A program made the position numbers and the translations under genes. Positions 42,906 through 54,993 of a stretch of 64,000 bases of DNA are shown here, in pieces (within the stretch, counting starts at the first letter, position 1; each line of letters starts with the position of its first letter). A model generated the notes under the pieces. The model saw only the letters and a list, made by a program, of their open reading frames with translations. It made no database searches and was not told the origin of the DNA. Origin of the DNA: Vibrio chagasii. GTDB lineage: Bacteria > Pseudomonadota > Gammaproteobacteria > Enterobacterales > Vibrionaceae. Location of the stretch: contig CP090851.1 in assembly GCA_041879415.1 (NCBI GenBank), positions 1,798,001 to 1,862,000 on the forward strand, in the 5' to 3' direction.

Positions 42906-45900
42906 TTACTCTTTCGGCGGTGCTGGAGCCAAGACTTCTCGGTTACCGTTATGACCCGGAGCACTTACAATGCCTTGCGCCTCAAGCTGCTCCACAATTC
43001 GTGCCGCTCGGTTGTAACCGATCTTGAATCGACGTTGTACACCAGAAACTGAACCACGACGAGAATGAACAACGTGCTCGACTACTTGATCAAACAGAGG
43101 ATCAACCTCTTCATCACCTTCCATCTTCTCACCCGGAAGCAAGGTTTCAGGCGTTTGCTCACCATTGGTAATTTCATCAATGTAGTTTGGTTTACCACGT
43201 GCCTTCCAGTTATTTACCACTGCGTGTACATCATCATCTGACGCAAACGCACCATGAACACGGATTGTATGGCTAGAACCTGGCGGTAAGTAAAGCATAT
43301 CACCCATACCAAGCAGCGATTCTGCACCACCTTGGTCAAGAATGGTTCGAGAGTCAGTCTTAGTTGATACGGTAAAGGCAACACGCGTTGGAATGTTGGC
43401 TTTAATCAGACCGGTAATAACGTCAACCGATGGGCGCTGAGTCGCAAGAATCAAGTGAACACCTGCCGCACGAGCTTTTTGTGCCAAGCGGGCAATCAGT
43501 TCTTCTACTTTCTTACCTACTACCATGATTAAGTCGGCAAATTCATCGACGATAACCACAATGTAAGGCAGTTTTTCAAGTAATGGCGCTTCTGGGTCCA
43601 TGCTATCACCTGGTTTCCACAATGGATCGTGGATTGGGTGACCTGCATCGGCAGCCATCTTAAGCTTGTCGTTGTAGCCTTTAATGTTACGAACACCAAG
43701 TGCTGACATCAGCTTGTAACGACGTTCCATTTCACCAACACACCAGCGAAGCGCATTCGACGCATCTTTCATGTCGGTAACCACTTCAGATAGTAGATGA
43801 GGAATACCCTCATATACAGAAAGCTCAAGCATTTTCGGGTCAATCATGATGAAACGAACGTCTTCAGGCGATGCCTTATACAGCATACTCAAGATCATTA
43901 CGTTCACACCCACCGATTTACCAGAACCTGTAGTACCCGCAACCAGAACGTGTGGCATCTTAGCTAGGTCAGCAATCACAGCTTCACCTGCAATATCTTG
44001 TCCTAATACCACCGTCGTTGGTGATTTCGCTTCTTGGAACTGCTCGCTGCTCACTACGTCTGAGAAGAATACGGTTTGACGACTCATGTTTGGCAGTTCT
44101 AAACCGACATAAGGTTTACCCGGGATTACTTCAACAACACGTACTGCCAACGCAGACAATGAGCGAGCCAAGTCCATAGAAAGGCCAGAAATACGGCTTA
44201 CTTTCACACCTGGAGCCAAATCTAACTCGAAGCGTGTAATTACTGGACCAGGGAAGATATCAACAACATCCGCTTTAATCTTGTAGTCAGCTAGCTTGGA
44301 TTCAACCAAACGAGCGATCGCTTCTAGTGCATCGCGGTCGATGAATGTTTCACGCTTCTCTGGGTGGAACAATAGATCCAGTGTCGGTAGCGGCTCTGCC
44401 GGTTTCGGCAAGTTAACTTCCTGCTGAACCAAGAATGGGTTTTGTGCAGCTGCCATATTCGCTTGAGCTTCAGAAACAATATTCTGGAAGGCCGCAACGT
44501 CTTTATCCTGATTCAGATCTTGATCTTCCGTTACTTCTTCCCAAGGAAGGTCAATCACCTGCTCTTCATCCGCAACGGCAGGTTGCGCTGTTTGCTCTTG
44601 CTGATAAGAGAATGATTCAGGTTGTTCTTCGATATCACTCTCTACTGTTTCAGAATCGAATTCAGAAGACTGCTCGTATCCTTGCTCTTCAGACACATCA
44701 AATGGTGCACTGTGCGCTGAGAAATCATCTTGAGTATCAGCTTCTGGTTCACCCATAGGTGAGGCATACAAAGATTCAGGCTGAACGTCGTCAGCATCAA
44801 ACTCTGTAGACGCTTGAGCTTCATTCTCAATCTCTGGTTGTGCATATTGTTCATCAAGAACTGTTTCAGCGCTCTCTTCTACAACAGGCTCAGCTGGACT
44901 AACTGATTCCTGCTCTTGCTGCATATATTGTTGATAAGCAACTTGAGATTCATGGGCATCTGTCTGATCTTGTTCAGCAAGATCATCTTCATACATTGCA
45001 GCACTTTCTAGCTGCTCAATCGTCGCATTCAACTGCTTAGAACGCTCGACGCCCTCTTCCAATGGCTCTTGTGGCGCTTGGTAAACGGGAGCGGCAGCAA
45101 TTGGTTTTTCTGGTTGAGGAACAACAGGCGGTTGAGTCACTCGAGAAACGGGGTCTTGAGAAACCGGAGCTTGCTGCTTAGCCGGCGCTTCCGCAGGCAT
45201 ATGAATATTGTAATGACGTTTTTCTGATGCGCCTTCACCAGATACTCTATTAGCAGTATCAGAAGGTCCATTGGTCGCTGAGAAGCTCATTGCAGGATCG
45301 AGAGCTTCCGATGCCGTACCAGACTCCTCGATGACATCTTCATTGTAGATTGGCTGTTGACGGCTATCTTGCTGTGGATCTCGGTCTGCCGACTCTTTCA
45401 ATTCTGGCTCAAGCAATTCTTGGTCTTGACCACGTGCTTTATTTACCGCTGAAGTAAAGAGCTTAATCGCACCTTCACCTAGCCATTCCACAATTCTCAA
45501 CCAAGAGATACCGGTTAAAAGCGTAAAGCCTGCACCCCAAAGGAAAAGAAGCACAAGCGTACTACCCAGAATATTCAGCGTTGGCAGTGCAAGGCTCGTT
45601 AATACGTCACCAACCACGCCACCTGACGAGAAGTACCAGATATCATCGAAGTTAATGTCAGCCAAACCACAACTGGTCAGGATAAGCACCGTTAAGCCAA
45701 GTAAACGGGTGCCCCACAACATAAAGTCGATCTGTTCGTCTTCATTACGCTTACGGAATAAGACCCATGCGGCAACGGTCACTAAGATAGGCAGTGGATA
45801 AGCCAGAGAGCCAAATACAAAGAAAAGCGTATCTGCTAGCCATGCACCTAGATAGCCACCTGCGTTTTGAATGTCACCACCCCACGCGGTTTGCGACCAT

Positions 45901-46073
45901 GAAGGATCGGCAGGGCTAAAGGTTAATAACGCAACGGCAAGTAGAATAGAGAAAAGAACACCCAGTATCAGGCTGCACTCTTTAAGGCGTTGAGAACCAT
46001 TCAAACGAGAAGACTGGGGCTCTTCACTCGTTTTAATGATTGTTTCTACTTTATTACTGCTCTGCTTGAACAT
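42906..46073 (-). CDS. ftsK: DNA translocase FtsK
   Basis: Septal DNA pump that aligns chromosome termini and activates XerCD at dif. 1055 residues: four N-terminal membrane segments (about 32-210), a long Gln/Glu/Pro-rich linker (about 225-560), then the RecA-like motor with Walker A GTTGSGKS near 715 and Walker [13 protein letters not shown], and the winged-helix gamma domain in the last 70 residues ([22 protein letters not shown]), which reads KOPS. Linker length is within the variable range of the family. Confidence 0.96.
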   Translation of the reverse strand: MFKQSSNKVETIIKTSEEPQSSRLNGSQRLKECSLILGVLFSILLAVALLTFSPADPSWSQTAWGGDIQNAGGYLGAWLADTLFFVFGSLAYPLPILVTVAAWVLFRKRNEDEQIDFMLWGTRLLGLTVLILTSCGLADINFDDIWYFSSGGVVGDVLTSLALPTLNILGSTLVLLFLWGAGFTLLTGISWLRIVEWLGEGAIKLFTSAVNKARGQDQELLEPELKESADRDPQQDSRQQPIYNEDVIEESGTASEALDPAMSFSATNGPSDTANRVSGEGASEKRHYNIHMPAEAPAKQQAPVSQDPVSRVTQPPVVPQPEKPIAAAPVYQAPQEPLEEGVERSKQLNATIEQLESAAMYEDDLAEQDQTDAHESQVAYQQYMQQEQESVSPAEPVVEESAETVLDEQYAQPEIENEAQASTEFDADDVQPESLYASPMGEPEADTQDDFSAHSAPFDVSEEQGYEQSSEFDSETVESDIEEQPESFSYQQEQTAQPAVADEEQVIDLPWEEVTEDQDLNQDKDVAAFQNIVSEAQANMAAAQNPFLVQQEVNLPKPAEPLPTLDLLFHPEKRETFIDRDALEAIARLVESKLADYKIKADVVDIFPGPVITRFELDLAPGVKVSRISGLSMDLARSLSALAVRVVEVIPGKPYVGLELPNMSRQTVFFSDVVSSEQFQEAKSPTTVVLGQDIAGEAVIADLAKMPHVLVAGTTGSGKSVGVNVMILSMLYKASPEDVRFIMIDPKMLELSVYEGIPHLLSEVVTDMKDASNALRWCVGEMERRYKLMSALGVRNIKGYNDKLKMAADAGHPIHDPLWKPGDSMDPEAPLLEKLPYIVVIVDEFADLIMVVGKKVEELIARLAQKARAAGVHLILATQRPSVDVITGLIKANIPTRVAFTVSTKTDSRTILDQGGAESLLGMGDMLYLPPGSSHTIRVHGAFASDDDVHAVVNNWKARGKPNYIDEITNGEQTPETLLPGEKMEGDEEVDPLFDQVVEHVVHSRRGSVSGVQRRFKIGYNRAARIVEQLEAQGIVSAPGHNGNREVLAPAPPKE

Positions 46074-46186
46074 AAACCAACTTAATAATTAAACGGGATA
46101 AAAACATAGCGAGCGGCACAGGCCGCCCGTTTCAATGAAACTACTGTTGATTTAACCATATCAAACCAAAAAACCCAATTCCAGAA

Positions 46187-46219
46187 AGCAAGAAAGCGGA
46201 ACAAATGTCCGCTTTCTTT
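46187..46219 (-). terminator. Terminator of lrp
   Basis: GAAAGCGGA (46192-46200) pairs with TCCGCTTTC (46208-46216); on the minus strand TTGCTTTCT follows. The T-run is modest. Confidence 0.65.
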
Positions 46220-46236
46220 CATTTCACCAATTATGA

Positions 46237-46731
46237 CTAACGAGTTTTAATCACAAGTTGATTGGTTTGTTTCACTTCTTCCATTACCACGTAAGTTCGA
46301 GTGTCGTTTACGCCCGGTAGACGAAGTAACGTATCACCCAGTAGCTTACGGTAAGCACCCATATCAGATACACGTGTTTTTAGAAGATAGTCAAAGTCAC
46401 CCGACACTAAATGACACTCTTGGATGTCATCCAGTTTCTGCACAGCGGTGTTGAATTGTTCGAACACATCTGGCGCACCGCGGTTCAATGTGATTTCAAC
46501 AAACACCAAAAGTGAAGCATCAAGGTACTGTGGGTTCAGCAACGCTGTGTACCCAGTAATGTAACCTTGACGTTCTAAACGACGAACACGTTCAAGACAC
46601 GGAGTCGGAGAAAGTCCTACTCGTTTTGAGAGTTCAACGTTCGAGATACGACCGTCTTTTTGCAACTCATTAAGAATGTTGCGGTCAATACGATCTAGTT
46701 CCTTGGACGGCTTCTTATAATTGTCTGCCAT
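46237..46731 (-). CDS. lrp: Leucine-responsive regulatory protein Lrp
   Basis: Global AsnC/Lrp-family regulator. 164 residues: N-terminal helix-turn-helix (NILNELQKDGRISNVELSKRVGLSPTPCLERVRRLE), then the RAM effector-binding domain (LVFVEITLN to GVNDTRTYVVMEEVK). Length and sequence match E. coli Lrp. It is divergent from ald, a frequent Lrp-family target, and lies upstream of ftsK as in many relatives. Confidence 0.96.
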   Translation of the reverse strand: MADNYKKPSKELDRIDRNILNELQKDGRISNVELSKRVGLSPTPCLERVRRLERQGYITGYTALLNPQYLDASLLVFVEITLNRGAPDVFEQFNTAVQKLDDIQECHLVSGDFDYLLKTRVSDMGAYRKLLGDTLLRLPGVNDTRTYVVMEEVKQTNQLVIKTR

Positions 46732-46887
46732 TTTTTATTCCACCTTATTACTTCCTTGCAAAAAAATATACTACAACTTTTTAATATTCAGTATCAAATT
46801 TTATCTGAACATATCTATACTAGATATTAATTCGACAGAATTACCCTACACATAGATAAAACAACCAAAATAAAATGAGGAGTCAGG
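46732..46887. promoter_or_regulatory. lrp-ald divergent promoter region
   Basis: 156 AT-rich bases holding both promoters. Lrp is likely to bind here, regulating itself and ald; its consensus is too loose to place sites by eye. Confidence 0.5.
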
Positions 46888-48012
46888 ATGATCATTGGCG
46901 TACCTAAGGAAATCAAAAACCACGAATACCGCGTTGGTATGACCCCAGCTAGCGTGAGAGAACTAATCTCACACGGCCACCAAGTTTTTGTTGAAACCAA
47001 TGCCGGTACTGGTATCGGTTTTTCAGACGATGATTACATCGCTGTAGGCGCATCCATTCTTCCTACTGCTGCTGACGTTTTCGCGAAAGCAGAGATGATT
47101 GTAAAGGTTAAAGAACCTCAAGCTGTCGAGCGAGCTATGCTTCGCGAAGGGCAAATATTATTTACTTATTTACACCTTGCACCAGATTTTCCACAAACTG
47201 AAGAGCTTATCAAGAGCAAAGCTGTCTGCGTAGCCTATGAGACTGTAACAGATAATATGGGTCGCTTGCCACTATTAGCACCAATGTCTGAAGTAGCTGG
47301 TCGCATGTCTATTCAAGCAGGTGCACAAACTTTAGAGAAATCTAACGGTGGTTGTGGTCTTCTTCTAGGCGGCGTTCCAGGTGTTGAACCTGCGAAAGTT
47401 GTTGTTGTTGGCGGCGGTGTTGTAGGTGCTAACGCAGCACGTATGGCTGTTGGCCTTCGCGCTGATGTAACGATTCTTGACCGTAACGTAGACACGCTTC
47501 GTCGCCTTGACGAAGAGTTCCAAGGTCGCGCAAAAGTGGTTTATTCTACTGAAGACGCTATCGAGAAGCATGTTCTAGAAGCGGACCTAGTGATTGGTGC
47601 AGTACTGATCCCAGGTGCAGCAGCGCCTAAACTGGTGACAAAAGAGCACATCGCTAAGATGAAACCAGGTTCAGCTGTTGTTGACGTTGCAATCGACCAA
47701 GGTGGTTGTTTCGAAACGTCTCACGCGACAACTCACGCAGAACCAACTTACATCGTTGATGACGTAGTTCACTACTGTGTTGCAAACATGCCTGGCGCTG
47801 TTGCTCGCACTTCAACTTACGCACTAAACAATGCAACACTTCCTTACATTGTTAAGCTAGCGAACAAAGGTTACCGCGAAGCACTTCTATCAGACAAAGG
47901 CTTCCTAGAAGGTCTTAACGTGATTCACGGTAAAGTGACTTGTAAAGAAGTTGCAGAGAGCTTTGACCTAGAATACGTAGATCCAGCTGAAGCTATCGCG
48001 ATGTTCAACTAA
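46888..48012 (+). CDS. ald: Alanine dehydrogenase
   Basis: NAD-dependent reversible deamination of L-alanine to pyruvate and ammonia. 374 residues: [20 protein letters not shown] start, substrate-binding Lys in KVKEPQ and His in TYLHLAPD (about 74 and 95), Rossmann fingerprint [13 protein letters not shown] near 172-184, and [16 protein letters not shown] precedes ATG. The terminator downstream shows it is monocistronic. Confidence 0.96.
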   Translation: MIIGVPKEIKNHEYRVGMTPASVRELISHGHQVFVETNAGTGIGFSDDDYIAVGASILPTAADVFAKAEMIVKVKEPQAVERAMLREGQILFTYLHLAPDFPQTEELIKSKAVCVAYETVTDNMGRLPLLAPMSEVAGRMSIQAGAQTLEKSNGGCGLLLGGVPGVEPAKVVVVGGGVVGANAARMAVGLRADVTILDRNVDTLRRLDEEFQGRAKVVYSTEDAIEKHVLEADLVIGAVLIPGAAAPKLVTKEHIAKMKPGSAVVDVAIDQGGCFETSHATTHAEPTYIVDDVVHYCVANMPGAVARTSTYALNNATLPYIVKLANKGYREALLSDKGFLEGLNVIHGKVTCKEVAESFDLEYVDPAEAIAMFN

Positions 48013-48076
48013 TGATGTCATGACTCACTGAGCGTCAAATTTTCTCGTTGAGGCGCTCAATTGAATCATACACATG

Positions 48077-48115
48077 CAAAAAGCCAGTCCGATTATGTCG
48101 AACTGGCTTTTTTGT
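48077..48115 (+). terminator. Terminator of ald
   Basis: AAAAAGCCAGTCCGA (48078-48092) pairs with TCGAACTGGCTTTTT (from 48098) with one mismatch, then a T-run. Confidence 0.88.
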
Positions 48116-48174
48116 CTCTGTAACACTCATGTTCGAAAGCTGCGAAGAAGCACACTTTCTAGTAGCCGCACCGT

Positions 48175-49377
48175 TTATCGGTCGCTCTTAACACCATGAA
48201 TCAACAGGTTTCTGGGTGTGACGCTACGTTCACAAAACTCTTCAATAGTTGCTTCATAGCCTTGTTCTTTTAAATAAATTGCTCGGTCTAATGCGAGCCA
48301 TATCTCTAATGGGCGTCTGAAAACCTGCTGAACCAGGCTTAACTTTTCCATCTCCCAGAAAAGTGCTTCGCCTTGCACTAGATAAGAGTCAAAATCGATA
48401 TTAGAACCAAGCGACAATTCCTTCACTTCACAAGCCCAACGGCAGAACGACTCAAACCCTTCAGCTAGCTCTGATTTTTTGATACTCGGCACAGGAATGT
48501 ATTGATCAATTCCCATTTCAGCCTTAAGTAACTGGCTGAAGCCCAGGCGATAACTCATCTCTAATTGACGATGACGCTTAACCCTCTCACCACCGGTGAC
48601 GGTTTCTTGCAGTGGGATTCGTAAATCGCTTTTGCTTAGTGTCAAAGCTGAGGTCTTAGCGACAGAACTCATTGCTTGGTAGCTTTCGTCTCTAATCAAA
48701 TGATAACAACAAGGAGATATAGTCACCGCAGGGAGCCCATGCGACACAGACTTTTTAACCAACTCGACATGAAGATCACCACAAGCATGCAGTGCAACCG
48801 CATGTTGATTTGGATTAAATACCTCATCTGCCCTTTCAGAAAACGCGTCACCTTGCACAAAGGTCATCTCTAGATGTTGTGCATCCGCTATTTTTTGCCC
48901 GCTCTCACACAATGATTGTTGCCATTCAAAACTGGTCACCTTTTGACTCGATTGCTGAGACAAAATTCGTCCTAGGAACCCTTTTCCAGAACACCACTCC
49001 AACCACTCTTCACCGTGGTGATGCTCAAGCGCCGCTTCACCCATCGATACAATTTGCTGCAACTTTCTTCCAGGAATGCCGTCTTCAGTCCCTCTAGGAA
49101 GCTGCAGACCTTTGAGAGCTGTATTAGTGAATTGAGTGCTTTGATGAGCCTGCATAAGCTGTGGCAGAAAACGGCCGAGCTCAGTTATCAACAGATCAGG
49201 CTGCTCTTTCAGCGTCTGAATATTTTCAGTCGTTAAGCTATTTAACCAGTCAACAAGCGGCGAGTTAACTTTTTGCCATGGCTGCTGCTGTGTTTGGCAT
49301 AGGTGAAAAGGCTCAGAACGCCAATAAACTTGGTGCTCAAGCAAAAATGAGTCGAGTATTTTAAATCGTGAATGCAT
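48175..49377 (-). CDS. SAM-dependent methyltransferase of uncharacterised family
   Basis: 400 residues. The SAM-binding region is EWCSGKGFLGRIL near 140 and HAVALHACGDLHVELV near 190, followed by ITISPCCYHLI; this CSGKG...HACGD...PCCYH pattern is the methyltransferase type related to eukaryotic GSTCD. The N-terminal 120 residues and the C-terminal part (REFMTER-like region, SVTPRNLLIHGVK) are not recognisable. An RNA or protein substrate is possible but nothing in the sequence decides it. Single gene, minus strand. Confidence 0.75.
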   Translation of the reverse strand: MHSRFKILDSFLLEHQVYWRSEPFHLCQTQQQPWQKVNSPLVDWLNSLTTENIQTLKEQPDLLITELGRFLPQLMQAHQSTQFTNTALKGLQLPRGTEDGIPGRKLQQIVSMGEAALEHHHGEEWLEWCSGKGFLGRILSQQSSQKVTSFEWQQSLCESGQKIADAQHLEMTFVQGDAFSERADEVFNPNQHAVALHACGDLHVELVKKSVSHGLPAVTISPCCYHLIRDESYQAMSSVAKTSALTLSKSDLRIPLQETVTGGERVKRHRQLEMSYRLGFSQLLKAEMGIDQYIPVPSIKKSELAEGFESFCRWACEVKELSLGSNIDFDSYLVQGEALFWEMEKLSLVQQVFRRPLEIWLALDRAIYLKEQGYEATIEEFCERSVTPRNLLIHGVKSDR

Positions 49378-49469
49378 GCTTCCCCCTATGGTGCGTGGAT
49401 TGTAGGGGTAACCGGCGTAAATGAAAAGGATCGAGGTAAAGAGAACGAAAGGTGAACGCTAAATGCCAA

Positions 49470-49500
49470 AAAGGAAAACGGCCTGTAAATACAGGCCGAT
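49470..49500 (-). terminator. Terminator of cysB
   Basis: GGCCTGTA (49480-49487) and TACAGGCC (49490-49497) form the stem; the minus strand continues TTTTCCTTTTT. It lies about 30 bases past the cysB stop. Confidence 0.85.
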
Positions 49501-49526
49501 TAAGAATCTAGTTTTGTATGTTGTGA

Positions 49527-50823
<1,297 letters not shown>

Positions 50824-51591
50824 ATGAATAACCCTGGTTTAATTATTGCCTTAGTAGCGATTCTTTTGGTGTTGGTATTAGGTTACAACATCATGCTTCA
50901 GTACAAAGTTAAGGTAGAAACAGCGAAGAAACAGGAAGCTTCTCGTTATTTGACCATAATCGATGGAACAGAAGAGCTTATTGGTAATGCACACCATATG
51001 CCGTTTAGCCAAGATCTTCTTGTATGCTTAAACAATCGAATTCTTGATGCATTAGAAAACATGTATCAGCTCGACCCCAAAAATAAGCAACTTGCCCAAC
51101 GTATTGAAAGCGTTAAACAGCAAATCACTCAGCTTAAAGAGAACTACCAAGGCGGCGAAAGCACGGCCTTTAGAGTTCCAAGTAGTGACAAGCAAGCAAT
51201 CATGATGCTTAAACTGGTTAAACGCCTGCGTGACACGGTTCGTAGTGAGCACAACAAAGGTCGTTTCGAAACCCAAGCGTATGTAGTGGAAAACGCTCGC
51301 TTAGAGACTATTCAGATTCGAATCAACATTGAGAACGTAATCAAGCGTGCTAATGATTCAATTTCGCGAGGCCAACCAGGTACTGCTATCCAACTACTTC
51401 GCAAAGGTATTGACGCATTAGCTACCAAGAATGATGCTTACTCGACAAAAGCGAAAGAGAAGCTTCAGCAAATGCTGAATGACCTTGACCAAAAGCGCCA
51501 AGACAAAAACGCACACGATTTACAACAAATGGAATCAAAAGAGCGCGAAGACGATATGGACGCGCTATTCGGTCAGAAGAAAAAGTGGTAA
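50824..51591 (+). CDS. Membrane-anchored coiled-coil protein of unknown function
   Basis: 255 residues: one N-terminal membrane segment (LIIALVAILLVLVLGYNIML, about 5-25), then a charged helical body with likely coiled coils (QLAQRIESVKQQITQLKEN near 95-115, and KEKLQQMLNDLDQKRQDKNAHDLQQMESKERE at 205-240), ending DALFGQKKKW. The body faces the cytoplasm if the positive-inside rule holds. I do not recognise a family. It is monocistronic, with its own terminator before miaE. Confidence 0.8.
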   Translation: MNNPGLIIALVAILLVLVLGYNIMLQYKVKVETAKKQEASRYLTIIDGTEELIGNAHHMPFSQDLLVCLNNRILDALENMYQLDPKNKQLAQRIESVKQQITQLKENYQGGESTAFRVPSSDKQAIMMLKLVKRLRDTVRSEHNKGRFETQAYVVENARLETIQIRINIENVIKRANDSISRGQPGTAIQLLRKGIDALATKNDAYSTKAKEKLQQMLNDLDQKRQDKNAHDLQQMESKEREDDMDALFGQKKKW

Positions 51592-51614
51592 CTGCTGCTT
51601 AATCCAAGCGATTG

Positions 51615-51653
51615 ACAAGGCCACCTTTAGATATCTAAGGTGGCCTTTTTTAT
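51615..51653 (+). terminator. Terminator of the coiled-coil membrane protein gene
   Basis: AAGGCCACCTTTAGAT (from 51617) pairs with ATCTAAGGTGGCCTT (to 51647) with one bulged T, then a T-run. Confidence 0.88.
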
Positions 51654-51736
51654 CGCCAACGAATTTCCTTTCTCGATATAGGGAGATCTGATTAGCTGTG
51701 ATAAACTCCCGCATTATCAACAAACCTGCTCCGACC

Positions 51737-52492
51737 ATGTATCAAGAACTACTCGCTCCAATCCACTCTTTTCTAAAAGCTGAAACGCCAGATTCATGGA
51801 TCGATGAAGCCAAAAAGCCTGAAAACCTTCACATCATTTTGCGCGATCACATGCTGTGTGAACTTAAAGCAGCGCAAAGCGCTTTATTCCTTATCCGTAA
51901 ATACGCGGTAGATAAAGAAAGCGCTAAACAACTGAATGAATGGATCCTGCCATACGAGCAATTTGCCTACCGTCGTATCGGTGATTTAGAGTCACTTCGT
52001 GGCAAGAGCAACGTTTCAAAACAGATCACAGCAAAAGAAGGCTGTAATTACGGCGCTGACCTTATCGATAAGATGGTTCTGCTGATCAAAGAAGAACTCC
52101 ACCATTTCTATCAAGTAATGGAACTGATGGAGAAGAAAGGCGTGACTTACCAGCCAATTGAAGCGGGTCGTTACGCTAAAGGGCTAATCAAGCAAGTAAA
52201 GACATACGAACCAGATGCTCTAGTCGACAAACTAATCATCGGTGCCTTTATTGAAGCACGTTCTTGTGAGCGTTTTGCTAAATTAGCGCCTTTCTTAGAA
52301 GAAGACATGGAGAAGTTTTACGTATCTCTACTTCGTTCAGAGGCTCGTCACTACCAAGATTACCTTGAGTTGGCCGAGCAAATCGCTGGCAAAGATATCT
52401 CAGAGCGTATTGCTCATTTCGCTCAAGTGGAAGCAGACCTGATCACTTCAGACGACAGCGACTTTAAATTCCATAGTGGTGCACCGGTATAG
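51737..52492 (+). CDS. miaE: tRNA-(ms2io6A37) hydroxylase MiaE
   Basis: Non-haem di-iron monooxygenase that hydroxylates the isopentenyl group of ms2i6A37 in tRNA. 251 residues from ATG 51737 (MYQELLAPIHSF); an in-frame GTG at 51698 would add 13 residues unlike the family. Ferritin-like helices carry the metal residues in HMLCELKAAQSA, KEELHHFYQVMELM, and EARSCERFA with SEARHYQDYL. Present in Salmonella and many vibrios but absent from E. coli K-12. Confidence 0.92.
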   Translation: MYQELLAPIHSFLKAETPDSWIDEAKKPENLHIILRDHMLCELKAAQSALFLIRKYAVDKESAKQLNEWILPYEQFAYRRIGDLESLRGKSNVSKQITAKEGCNYGADLIDKMVLLIKEELHHFYQVMELMEKKGVTYQPIEAGRYAKGLIKQVKTYEPDALVDKLIIGAFIEARSCERFAKLAPFLEEDMEKFYVSLLRSEARHYQDYLELAEQIAGKDISERIAHFAQVEADLITSDDSDFKFHSGAPV

Positions 52493-52521
52493 TTCGCTAA
52501 GAAAGCACACTCTAATCCAAA

Positions 52522-52555
52522 CAAAGAAGGCCAGCTATTTGCTGGCCTTCTTAAT
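52522..52555. terminator. Bidirectional terminator between miaE and pyrF
   Basis: AAGAAGGCCAGC (52524-52535), loop TATTT, GCTGGCCTTCTT (52541-52552). Confidence 0.88.
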
Positions 52556-52582
52556 TTATATCGCGCTAGCTAAAAGAGAAAG

Positions 52583-53278
52583 TTAAGCTAGTGTGCCGTT
52601 GATTTCAGCAAGCACAGCTGCAGGGTCTACAGCCTGAGTAATTGGACGACCAATAACTAGGTAGTCAGAACCTGACTCAATCGCTTTAGGAGGCGTCATG
52701 ATACGCTTCTGGTCACCAACATCAGCACCTACAGGGCGAATACCTGGCGTCACTAGTTTAAACTCCTGACCAAGAGCACCTTTCAATAAAGAAGCCTCTT
52801 GTGCTGAACACACCACACCGTCAAGACCTGAGTTTTTAGTTAAAGAAGCCAAACGCATTACTTGCTGTTGTGGCTCAAGATCCAAACCGATACCAGCTAA
52901 GTCTGATTGCTCCATGCTCGTCAGTACTGTTACACCAATCAGCAATGGACGATCCTTACCATAAGGTTCCAAGATTTCGCGTGAAGCCGTCATCATACGT
53001 TCGCCACCACTTGCGTGCACGTTCACCATCCATACACCCAGCTCTGCGGCTGCGCGTACTGCTTTTGAACATGTGTTCGGGATATCGTGGAATTTAAGAT
53101 CCAAGAATACTGAGAAACCACGTTTATGTAATTCACGAACAAATTCAGGACCAAACAGGGTAAACATCTCTTTACCCACTTTTAGGCGGCAAGATGCTGG
53201 ATCAATACGGTCAACAAAGGCTAACGCATCCGCTTGGTTGTCATAATCCAAAGCTACAATGATTTTTTGGTCGTTCAT
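52583..53278 (-). CDS. pyrF: Orotidine 5'-phosphate decarboxylase
   Basis: Last step to UMP. 231 residues from ATG 53278 ([14 protein letters not shown]); in-frame codons to 53323 add 15 atypical residues. Catalytic Lys/Asp tetrad in [12 protein letters not shown] near 60-70, with the phosphate-binding VTPGIRP and YLVIGRPIT near the end. It follows lapB on the same strand after 125 bases, the order known from E. coli. Confidence 0.96.
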   Translation of the reverse strand: MNDQKIIVALDYDNQADALAFVDRIDPASCRLKVGKEMFTLFGPEFVRELHKRGFSVFLDLKFHDIPNTCSKAVRAAAELGVWMVNVHASGGERMMTASREILEPYGKDRPLLIGVTVLTSMEQSDLAGIGLDLEPQQQVMRLASLTKNSGLDGVVCSAQEASLLKGALGQEFKLVTPGIRPVGADVGDQKRIMTPPKAIESGSDYLVIGRPITQAVDPAAVLAEINGTLA

Positions 53279-53403
53279 TTCATCTCCTAACGCAGTTAAC
53301 TTTCTTAAAAAATATTTTTCCACCTATGCAGGTGGTATATAACAGTCATAAAAATGCAGCCCGAAAGCTGCAATTAATAATTTGGTCTTAAATGACCACA
53401 AAT

Positions 53404-54579
53404 CTATTCACCATCTAGCCCACGAATAGGCTTGATCGTCCCCCACCCTTTACATGAAGGGCAGTGCCAATACATTGAATGTGTTGAGAACCCACACTGA
53501 CGACAACGGTAATGAGGCTTAACCTTAAGCTGTTCACCAACCATAGATTGAAGCGTGGTTAAGCTTTCTTTTGCTCGGCCTTCTTCTGCTTCTGCTAGAT
53601 GGTAATCGATCAATCGATAGAAACCTTTCATAGTTGGGTTTTTCACGAGTTGCTTGGTCAGTAACTCTTGAGCAGAACCAATATCTTCATGATGCGCGAC
53701 CAACTGAGCCAGCATCAATTCAGCCGACACGCCTGCTTTCTTCTGGATACAAGCTTTAAGGAATTCAACCAACTGAGCTTCGTGCCCAAGTTTGTGGTAG
53801 CACTCAGAAAGGGTCGGTAACACCTCACTGATAAAATCAATATCTTGTTCAAGAACAGCCTCAAGACAATCAATCGTCTTTTGGTAATCTTCATTTGCTA
53901 AATGGAATTTACCCAAAGCGATGCTGGCACGCACACACTTAGGGTCTTCAGATAACGCTTTCTTAAAATGCGCTAATGCTTTAGAGCGATTACCATCGGC
54001 TTGTTCTTGCATCGCAAGTTCACACCAAAAATGCGCAACCGTAGCACGCATCTTCATCTTCTTCTTACCAAGCTTTACTAGGATATTTCCGTAATGTATC
54101 GCTTTATTCCACTCTCGAGTTTGCTGGTAAATTGCAACTAACTGCTGCAGAGCACCCTCTTTGTGGTCAGGTTCATCAACCAACTGTTCAAAGATTTTTT
54201 CTGCACGATCAAGAAAGCCAGAGACCATATAGTCTTTCGCTAATTGTTGCAGTGCGAGGTTTTTCTGGTCGAGAGTTAGACCTGAACGGGAAATGAGGTT
54301 TTGGTGAATGCGAATAGCGCGGTCTACTTCGCCTCTTGAACGGAACAGATTGCCCAAGGCCAAGTGAGTATCGATAGTTTCATTGTCTACTTGAAGCAGC
54401 TCTATGAAGTGATCAACAGCTTTGTCAGATTGATCTGACAGTAATAGGTTCAAACCCGTCACGTATTGACGGGAGATCTGGTGTGATTGCTTTTGTTTTT
54501 CTTGCTGAGCATTACGATTACCCATATACCAACCGTAAGCGGCTGCAATCGGCAAAAGTAAGAACAGTAACTCTAACAT
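53404..54579 (-). CDS. lapB: LPS assembly protein LapB (YciM)
   Basis: Inner-membrane adaptor that, with FtsH, sets LpxC level and so LPS synthesis. 391 residues from ATG 54579 (a TTG lies one codon earlier): N-terminal membrane anchor (LELLFLLLPIAAAYGWYMG), TPR repeats through the middle, and a C-terminal rubredoxin-type zinc finger (CRQCGF ... CPSCKGW). It is 12 bases after lapA. Confidence 0.95.
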   Translation of the reverse strand: MLELLFLLLPIAAAYGWYMGNRNAQQEKQKQSHQISRQYVTGLNLLLSDQSDKAVDHFIELLQVDNETIDTHLALGNLFRSRGEVDRAIRIHQNLISRSGLTLDQKNLALQQLAKDYMVSGFLDRAEKIFEQLVDEPDHKEGALQQLVAIYQQTREWNKAIHYGNILVKLGKKKMKMRATVAHFWCELAMQEQADGNRSKALAHFKKALSEDPKCVRASIALGKFHLANEDYQKTIDCLEAVLEQDIDFISEVLPTLSECYHKLGHEAQLVEFLKACIQKKAGVSAELMLAQLVAHHEDIGSAQELLTKQLVKNPTMKGFYRLIDYHLAEAEEGRAKESLTTLQSMVGEQLKVKPHYRCRQCGFSTHSMYWHCPSCKGWGTIKPIRGLDGE

Positions 54580-54591
54580 CAAATATAGCCT

Positions 54592-54864
54592 TTAAGCTTT
54601 AGTATCAGCAGCGACCTGCTTTGATTGCTTATTGAGTTGCTTCTTCAAGCGATGAATTTTCAGCTGAGATCGCATGTGCATGTTACCAAAGACTAACCAA
54701 GCAAAAGCAAAGCCTGAAATGAAGACAATACCCAATAGGCTGGAGAGGTGGAAATCACCTTGCGCTAGCAGGTAGTTAAAATTCACGATAGTTTGGTTTT
54801 GAGAGCCTAAAGCCAGTGCAATTAGGAAAAGTGCGATAACGGCGACTATTTTTATAATTTTCAT
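54592..54864 (-). CDS. lapA: LPS assembly protein LapA (YciS)
   Basis: 90 residues with two membrane segments (about 5-22 and 43-62) and a basic cytoplasmic tail that is likely coiled (RSQLKIHRLKKQLNKQSKQ), the DUF1049 family. It forms an operon with lapB 12 bases downstream and follows ihfB. Confidence 0.93.
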   Translation of the reverse strand: MKIIKIVAVIALFLIALALGSQNQTIVNFNYLLAQGDFHLSSLLGIVFISGFAFAWLVFGNMHMRSQLKIHRLKKQLNKQSKQVAADTKA

Positions 54865-54937
54865 AGTTCATCACTCATTGGTTGGTTAGCTGTACGATTA
54901 TGCAGGAAAATTACTAATCAGACCACCATATTATGGT

Positions 54938-54976
54938 CATAAAAAAGCGGCATACATTATAGTATGCCGCTTTTCA
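54938..54976 (-). terminator. Terminator of ihfB
   Basis: AAAAGCGGCATAC (54943-54955), loop ATTATA, GTATGCCGCTTTT (54962-54974), with TTTTTT on the minus strand. Confidence 0.9.
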
Positions 54977-54993
54977 TAATTCCGATAAGTAGA

